Positions 58,341 to 64,000 of a DNA stretch of 64,000 bases are shown here, one piece after another. This stretch comes from Scalesia atractyloides. Lineage: Eukaryota > Streptophyta > Magnoliopsida > Asterales > Asteraceae. The stretch covers positions 48,679,137 through 48,743,136 of the forward strand of contig CAMTDV010000017.1 in NCBI GenBank assembly GCA_947069175.1. Direction: 5' to 3'. A program made the position numbers and the translations under genes. The notes under the pieces are model-generated. The model saw only the letters and a list, made by a program, of their open reading frames with translations. It ran no database searches and had not been told where the DNA came from. The stretch's first letter is position 1. Every line of letters begins with the position of its first letter.

Positions 58341-58341
<1 letters not shown>
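57057..58341 (-). repeat. G1 5' LTR, outer end lost
   Basis: Starts tgtcacgact and is similar to 6450-7707. It stops after 'tagggtgtttttag', about 11-14 bp short of the LTR end, where a GA run begins. Confidence 0.75.

Positions 58342-58385
<44 letters not shown>
58342..58385. repeat. GA microsatellite at the G1 edge
   Basis: About 20 GA units with a few 'ca' breaks replace the last bases of the LTR. Confidence 0.9.
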
Positions 58386-58386
<1 letters not shown>

Positions 58387-58507
58387 CTGGTGTAAAACGG
58401 TAAGGTCAATAATTTAGGGTAGTGTTGGTGTTTATTAAAGTGTTGCAGGATAATTTAAGGTAAAAATAAGGTGACAACACATAACTAAGGAAATCTAGAA
58501 TGTGTTA

Positions 58508-58885
58508 GAGCATTCACAATGATGACCCTAAAAAAATATGTGAGTGAGTTTAGTTATACTATAAGGAATGGTTGTTAGTGTTTTTGAGTGTAGGAGATAG
58601 AAAATATATGAGAAAGTTACTATTAATTTGTAAATATATGGGAAAATTAGGAGAGAGAATCTTATAAATTTGTAAATATTTTTAGAAATGGTTGTTAGTG
58701 GAGAAGAGAGAAAATGTAATGATAAAAGTATAAAAAATATTATTTAATTTAAAATAAGTGAGTAAAAGTAGTTGTTTTTAGTGTAAATATATGGATATGG
58801 ATAAGGAATTCATTACGAGTGCGTAAAAGTAGTTGTTTTTAGTGTAAATATATGAATATGGATAAGGAATTCATTGCGAATGCTC
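58508..58885. mobile_element. Harbinger-like MITE
   Basis: TIRs gagcattcacaatg and cattgcgaatgctc (13 of 14 matching), flanked by TTA on both sides (58505-58507 and 58886-58888). A 3-bp TTA/TAA target is typical of PIF/Harbinger. An internal direct duplication of about 55 bp lies at 58755-58875. Confidence 0.8.
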
Positions 58886-59299
58886 TTAAGGTTCTACCCC
58901 TTCCTGTCTAGTAACATTTTCCGGGATACGTTTCATAAAAGAAATAACAAACCATCTTTTGACTTCTTACCTATGATCCTAATGTCTCGACTCCAAGCTC
59001 ATAATAGTTTTTTTACCGATTTAAATTACACAAAATCCGTCTTCAACAGGCTTGGTTAAGAAAACGAACCCGTGACCAATAACCATTACGTTTTGTGGTT
59101 TTATAACATCTTATCTATGGAATATAACCACGGCCAGAAAATAAATGAAATAAAATAAGTCTTGTATAAAGTAATCAAAGACAACTTAAAAGACTAATTT
59201 CCTCACAAGATTCATTGTCTTTCTCTTGAAAATCAAGCTACCGGCGCCGTGAACTCTTTCTTAATCTCCCTCCGATGTGTTTTCACATCCAACAACAAA

Positions 59300-61393
59300 A
59301 TGTGTATATCAGTCTTACTATGGCAAGCTCATCCACTCTACCCGCTTCTTCTATTAGCCAATCGAGATGAATATCTTGACCGGTTAGACCATACAATTTC
59401 AATCATTCGCATACTTATGTGTATTAGTATAGTGTTTTTAACTTCTTCATATGTAATCTAGAGAGACGGAGCCGTTAAAGTGGTGGGAAGGAGGGAAGAT
59501 GTTGGGTGGCAGAGACGTGACCGCTGGAGGAACGTGGTTGGCATCTAGCAGAGAAGGAAGAGTGGCTTTGGTCACCAATGTTCGGGAGGTTAAGTCGATA
59601 TCAGCTGCCAAGAGCAGGGGCGATCTCCCCGTTCGCTTTTTGCAGGTTTCTTTTGTTTGTGCACTGCACGCCAACTGTTTGTTTTAATTCCTGTCAATAT
59701 GATCATGTGTCTGCTTTTATATCCTGTTTGGTTGAAGCCTGCATTAGTTTTAATTGGAATCATAAGTAGTGCCTTAAGAAAAAATGGGGCGAACTATGTT
59801 TTTCGATTATAATTTTTTTCGTATCTAGTTTATAGTTTTATGATTTATACTAAATGAATGTGTATGAACCAACACCTTGTTGATCATGAAAACTGAAGGT
59901 GTTGATGAGAACTGGTCTTGGTTTTAAAAAGGGCGCCTGAGCCCAAGACTCGCCTAGGTGCCCTTAGGCACAGGAAAACGGGTTGAGGCATAGGCATGAG
60001 TTACACCTCTTGTATATGGGGCGATTTTGTGCATCAGAAATTGTGGATGGTGTACATATAGGTTATTAATATACTAAATCATATATAGATTTTATTTATT
60101 TAAATACCTCGCACCTCGCATACTTGATGCGGTGCACATGGTGCTTTTTAAAACCAATAATAATCCGAATTGGTCCACTTTTGGCCGATAATAGTCCACC
60201 GTTAAAAATAGCTTAACTGAGTTAAGTTTTTTTCCGAATTACAAACCGATGTTTTAGGGATTTTGATCAGAATGAGGATACAAGTCGATTTATGTAAAAC
60301 TTACCTTGAAACGGTGCTCCAAACGGCTTGATTTTTGTTAATTGGAAGTTTAAACACCCGAATTGAAGCACCGTTTTTGTCGTTTGGGGTATTTCGAGTT
60401 AAGTTTTACATCAATCAACTCGTATCCTCGTTCTGATCAAAAGCCCTAAAACATCGGTTTGTAATTTGGAAAAAAACTTAACTCCGTTAAGCTATTTTTA
60501 ACGCAGACTATTATCGGCCAAAAGTGGACCAGTTCGGATTATTGTCGGCAAATAACTAAGTTGAGATTATTATCGGCCAAATGGAAAAAGTTGGGATTAT
60601 TTAAATCCAATTTGCCTTACTATAATTCATTTTGACAATGGCTAGAGCAACAAAAGCCCGATGGAGTTTGCAGAAGAAGTTGGGAATGAAGCAGATGAAT
60701 ACAACGGGTTTAATTTACTAGTTGCTGATATTTTGTCCAAGAATATGGTTTATGTAACCAATAGACTGAAAGGAGACAGCAGCTACATGACTAGAGTTTC
60801 ACCTGGTGTCCATGTGCTATCAAATGCAAGTCTTGACACTCCTTGGCCTAAGGTAACAATCAAGTCCTTTTTTAGTTTATCTGTTCGTTGCATGCAAAAA
60901 CAATAAAAAGAACATTGTTCTAATGTTTCTTTAGTGGCCTTTGTCTATAAATTTGCTTTTGTATTATCACTCAGGCTCAAAGATTGGAGCGTGGTTTTAA
61001 AGATTTTTTGGATGAATACGGTGTAGGTGAAATTCCCATTATTGAGATGGTTGATAAGCTGATGGGAAACACTGTAAAAGATGACATCAGCATGCTTCCT
61101 GGTATCCGCTCTCCAGAGGTTGAATACGAGTTGAGTTCTGTATTTGTTAACACAGTACTTGCAGAGGTAAACAAAGTATTCAGCCACCTTTAGTTATCCG
61201 TTAATGATCTTCATGATATTTGATCCTAAATATTGATATTTTGCAGAGATCTTATGGTACAAGAAGCATGTCTGCATTGGCTGTGAAAGTAACTGGTGAA
61301 GTGTTCTTCTATGAAAAACATCTGGAAAATGATTTGTGGAAAGAGCAGACTCAAACTTACACGATTGAGAAAAATGACAAGTATGTGAATTAG
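59300..61393 (+). CDS. TANGO2-like / NRDE family (DUF833) protein, five exons
   Basis: Exons 59300-59382, 59462-59645, 60646-60852, 60975-61166 and 61247-61393 join to an open frame of 270 codons with GT-AG introns of 79, 1000, 122 and 80 bp. The start MCISVLLWQAHPLYP with Cys at residue 2 and NRDE at 21-24 defines the family. LGGRDVTAGGTWLASSREGR, EADEYNGFNLLVADI, SNASLDTPWPK and RSYGTRSMSALAV follow in the expected order. The length fits the family. TANGO2 proteins are implicated in Golgi/ER organisation and, in animals, in haem or lipid handling; the plant role is not settled. The first 'NRDEYLDR' codon is split by intron 1 (donor gttaga, weak). Intron 2 is filled by a MITE and a foldback. 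No internal stop, so the gene is probably functional. It converges on the Lhcb gene, with 328 bp between stops. Confidence 0.88.
59919..60155. mobile_element. MITE in intron 2 of the TANGO2-like gene
   Basis: Ends ttggttttaaaaagggc and gtgctttttaaaaccaa are inverted repeats. The interior has 'cgcctaggtgcc' and 'cctcgcacctcgcat' palindromic blocks. About 236 bp. Confidence 0.6.
60158..60545. repeat. foldback (large inverted repeat) in intron 2
   Basis: The left arm (60158 to about 60335) and right arm (about 60365-60545) are near-perfect reverse complements: 'aatccgaattggtccacttt' is answered by 'aaagtggaccagttcggatt', and the pairing continues inwards for about 175 bp. The central loop is about 30 bp. 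The transcribed intron could form a long hairpin. A partial repeat of 'gattattatcggccaaa' follows at 60566-60595. Confidence 0.85.
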
Positions 61394-61721
61394 TACAATA
61401 TATACATTTTACTGTCAATTGCTTCATCTTGAATTATATGTATAATGATGTATAGCTTCCATGAATAATCTCTATTATTCATAATGTAATATTACACATT
61501 TTTAATTTTTATGTTCCCATATTGGACTACTTTAGACCAACCTGAGTATTTTTTTCTAATCAAGGTAACCTGAATCAACTCATTCTAAGTAAATGAGAAC
61601 TTTGAGAATGATTAAAAATGTAGCAGCTGAGTTTCACAATATGATCCAATAATTACAATTGCAGGTTATATTATACACAAACATTAATCATTGATCTTGG
61701 ATACAAAAATTTAGGCAAAGT
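61394..61721. other. intergenic, shared 3' region of two convergent genes
   Basis: AT-rich, with candidate poly(A) motifs for both strands; nothing else seen. Confidence 0.5.
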
Positions 61722-62519
61722 TCACTTTCCAGGAACAAAGTTTGTGGCATAAGCCCAAGCGTTGTTGCTAACAGGGTCCGCAAGATGGTCAGTGAGGTTC
61801 TCCAATGGACCTTTCCCGGTCACAATGGCTTGTACAAAGAACCCAAACATGGAAAACATAGCCAGTCTACCGTTCTTTATCTCTTTGACCTTTAACTCAG
61901 CAAAAGCTTTTGGGTCATCAGCAAGTCCCAACGGGTCAAAGCTTCCACCAGGGTAGAGTGGGTCAACCACTTCACCAAGCGGCCCTCCGGCAATTCTGTA
62001 TCCCTCAACCGCACCCATCAAGATTACCTGTGTAGCCCAGATGGCCAGTATGCTCTGTGCATGGACCAAACTCGGGTTACCCAAGTAGTCAAGTCCTCCT
62101 TCACTAAAGATCTGTGCTCCAGCCTTGAACCACACTGCTTCACCGAACTTGACACCCTTGCGGGCTAAGAGCTCAGGGAAGACACACCCAAGAGCTCCAA
62201 GCATGGCCCATCTGCAGTGGATTACTTCAAGCTAACGGTTCTTAGCAAAGGTTTCAGGGTCAGCGGATAGACCAGCGGTGTCCCAGCCATAATCACCAGG
62301 GAACTCACCAGTGAGGTATGATGGGGACTCACCAGAGAATGGACCTAGGTATTTGACCCTGTCTGGACTGTACCACGGGCTGCTGGAAGGGGCAGCTTTT
62401 GTGATGGTTTTCCTCATGGAGACCCTTGCGTTACCTGAAACCACCGATGCGAATGGAACTGATTTCACTGCCGCTTGTCCGGCTAAAGATGAGGAGAGCG
62501 CCATTGCTGAAGCAGCCAT
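61722..62519 (-). pseudogene. LHCB1: LHCII chlorophyll a/b-binding protein (Lhcb1 type), one nonsense codon
   Basis: Intron-less, 265 codons if read through, the usual Lhcb1 length. Codons 1-35 are a chloroplast transit peptide. RKT at 36-38 is the phosphorylation region and WYSPDR at 49-54 the trimerisation motif. Then comes SYLTGEFPGDYGWDTAGLSA. Codon 96 is TAG (62232-62234) where the family has GAG (Glu), directly after ETFAKNR. The downstream part is intact: LEVIHCRWAMLGALGC (helix B with Chl ligands Glu and His), helix C, KEIKNGRLAMFSMFGF (helix A) and ATNFVPGK at the end. One base, + 62234 a for c, separates it from a normal gene. It would make only the first 95 residues, before any membrane helix. 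Promoter elements are present, so it is a recent null allele, a young pseudogene or a sequence error. Confidence 0.95.
62232..62234 (-). other. LHCB1: premature TAG in LHCB1
   Basis: cta on + reads TAG on -, in frame with both halves. No other frame break occurs in 798 bp. Confidence 0.9.
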
Positions 62520-62591
62520 GGGATTTCTTTAGAGTGGAATTAGAGGCTATTTTGTTGGTTGGTTGGTTGAGTCACCTGGATGGTAGAAGAT

Positions 62592-62601
62592 GTATATATA
62601 C
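62592..62601 (-). promoter_or_regulatory. TATA box of LHCB1
   Basis: gtatatatac about 75-82 bp upstream of the ATG. A CCAAT on - lies about 55 bp further upstream (62652-62656), a usual pairing in Lhcb promoters. Confidence 0.75.
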
Positions 62602-62672
62602 AAGTTAAGCAGCAGTATAAAGTCTGATCTTGAATATTTTTCCCTGTTGTTATTGGTTGGCCATATTTTTAT

Positions 62673-63118
62673 GGGTCATAAATCCAGGTGGAAAGCATTT
62701 CAAAAATCTAGTTAGGGTGTAAGAAGAACCAATTAGGTACTGACACCTGCCATTTCATCCATTACGTGGATTCATTAATGAAAGACAAGAATGGTAATTG
62801 CCTCAGAGCCAAGAGTTGTGGGGTTTGAATTGTTTGAGGCCATGTAGAGTTGATTGTCCTTTTCAATACCTTTTTCCCTTAGTTTTTTAAGGGTCATATA
62901 TGTCTAAAATCCAGGTGGAAAGTTTGTCAACAATCTAGTGAGATACTTTGGGTGTAAGAAGAACCAATTAGATACCGACACCTGCCATTTCATATAGCAT
63001 ATGGATTCAATTAGGAAACACAAGAATGGTTAATGGCTGAGAGCCAAGAGTTGTGGGGTTTGAACTTTTTGCGACCATGTAGACTTGATAATCCTTTTCA
63101 TTAAATCTTTTATCCCTT
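62673..63118. repeat. tandem duplication upstream of LHCB1
   Basis: Unit A (62673 to about 62880) and unit B (62891-63118) share 'gggtcata', 'aatccaggtggaaag', 'ggtgtaagaagaaccaatta', 'gacacctgccatttcat', 'gagccaagagttgtggggtt' and 'ccatgtag.(g/c)ttga'. They are clearly diverged, so the duplication is not very recent. Each unit carries CCAAT (+) and cacctg. Only unit A has the ACGT element tacgtgg (62763-62769). Confidence 0.85.
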
Positions 63119-63714
63119 GGTGTTTATTTTTTCAGAAAATGGTATAGCTTTCAGCACTCTGACACAATTTGTGAATACACTTGCAAGGCAAGCCGCCTTT
63201 TCCTATAGTAACTAGAGTCTGCAACTTAAACACCTAGCTCTACCTATACTTAAACCCAACTAGGAAACTGAATAACTTGAAAGTTAGTCATGAAATACTT
63301 TGGAAGCTAGAAATCCTGAAAATTCACTTAATAACCATCATCTTGTGAAACACAACTGTCATTTACTTGAATGGACCACCAATTTCAGTGGCGGGAAAAA
63401 ATTTCCCGCATGTGATTTTAGACGTGTGTTGGCAGGAACTGTTTTCAATGGATCTTGATAACCCGTATGAGATTTCCACCCACGCTTTTCAGACTGTCAA
63501 TGGTAATGCTTCTCGACAACAATTCTAACGTTAATTTGTCATTAGAAGCTACTATAAGTAGAAACCAGTCATCTTAGGTTTCCAAAAAAAATATTTGGTT
63601 TCATACCTATAAACACTCTTAAACGTTCATCACCTTCCCAATCTGCCATGTTTTTCACATGTATTACCTGGACGTCTTTTTTGCTGGAAATTAGTTTGCT
63701 GAATTAGTGGTCTT
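63119..63714. other. intergenic, nothing recognised
   Basis: AT-rich upstream DNA between the duplication and the LTR edge; no frame or RNA gene supported. Confidence 0.5.
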
Positions 63715-64000
63715 TGTTGGTATCAGATGAATAAAACGAGAGAGTAAACAAGGAATTGCTTGAAGGCTATCGCTTTAAATTAATTGAAAATCTGCGTACA
63801 TCAAAAAGAAATCTGAGCTCTCTTATATAGAGAGGATTACAACGGGTATATACAAAAGACTAGGACTTCACAACTGCTCATCTAAAGAACCGGACTCTAA
63901 CAAACTGGACCGAGTGCACATCAGTTTATTCAAATTCAAATAATCTTCAGAAAGATAAATAAAATAAACTAACCTTCAAGCATGCAGCTCACGTGCATGA
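63715..64000 (-). repeat. partial LTR, probably Copia, running off the window
   Basis: On + it starts tgttggtatcagatgaataa; on - it would end ...GATACCAACA. On - a TATA box (ctatataaga, near 63820) lies about 105 bp before this end, matching the U3-R-U5 order of an LTR. The inner edge and interior lie outside the window, so this is tentative. Confidence 0.45.

Larger units (their letters stand above)
6450..58341 (-). mobile_element. G1: old Ty3/gypsy chromovirus (Tekay-like) holding all other nested elements
   Basis: The element reads right to left: 5' LTR 57057-58341, primer-binding site about 57038-57050, a 239-codon frame 56204-56923, gag 35081-35542, CCHC and protease 34192-35000, reverse transcriptase 33512-34057, RNase H about 33000-33230, integrase 32240-32690 and 8456-8693, chromodomain-like tail 7760-8129, purine tract 7708, 3' LTR 6450-7707. 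The two LTRs share start (tgtcacgac) and most of their sequence but differ by many substitutions and a roughly 40-bp indel near 57750, so G1 is old. The interior is split by a Helitron, a TIR element and a Copia nest. That both LTRs belong to one element is inference from order, orientation and the PBS/PPT positions. The outer end of the right LTR is lost, so no target duplication can be checked. Confidence 0.6.

Overview
This window is plant nuclear DNA, dominated by transposable elements. The only clear host genes are in the last 5 kb: an intact five-exon TANGO2-like (NRDE/DUF833) gene on + (59300-61393) and, tail to tail with it, a chlorophyll a/b-binding protein gene of Lhcb1 type on - (61722-62519). 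The Lhcb frame carries a single in-frame stop at codon 96. AT-rich DNA, intact plant photosynthesis genes and Copia, Tekay-like Ty3, LARD, Helitron and MITE elements indicate a eudicot. The style of the elements suggests Asteraceae, but that is inference.

Layout. 1-6449 is AT-rich DNA with a Mutator-like element (3732-5231, long terminal inverted repeats). 6450-58341 is best read as one very large nest inside a single old Ty3/gypsy chromovirus on - (G1). Its 3' LTR is at 6450-7707 and its 5' LTR at 57057-58341, with the polypurine tract and primer-binding site in the expected places. Inside the G1 integrase sits Copia element C1 (8694-32331). Inside C1 sits Copia element C2 (10583-28448). Inside the third, post-pol reading frame of C2 sits a Ty3 remnant E4 (about 12850-18450). 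Inside E4 sits a solo LTR (13540-16309, TSD tcagg). In the 5' leader of G1 sit a Helitron carrying host gene fragments (35661-43202) and a TIR element (43262-56170). The TIR element holds a second solo LTR of the same family (44092-55792, TSD ggtgt), itself split by a young non-coding LARD (45076-54554, TSD tagac). 58508-58885 is a Harbinger-like MITE, and 63715-64000 is the edge of another LTR.

Most notable signals. (1) Both solo LTRs carry a tandem array, period about 170 bp, of tRNA-like modules whose D-arm-like hairpins change sequence but keep pairing. (2) The LARD leader carries six copies of a hairpin with a conserved loop (AGGT-N2-GG-N3-TCA-N2-CCTA) and different, self-complementary stems. 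(3) The Helitron carries fragments resembling RPL11 (uL5), U2AF35 and a protein O-fucosyltransferase, all in its own orientation. (4) C2 has a long third frame after pol, apparently preceded by its own LTR-like promoter hairpin, TATA run and leader. (5) Lhcb1 is broken by one nonsense change, next to a tandem duplication of its upstream region.

All family assignments come from motifs read by eye. Element boundaries marked 'about' are uncertain.
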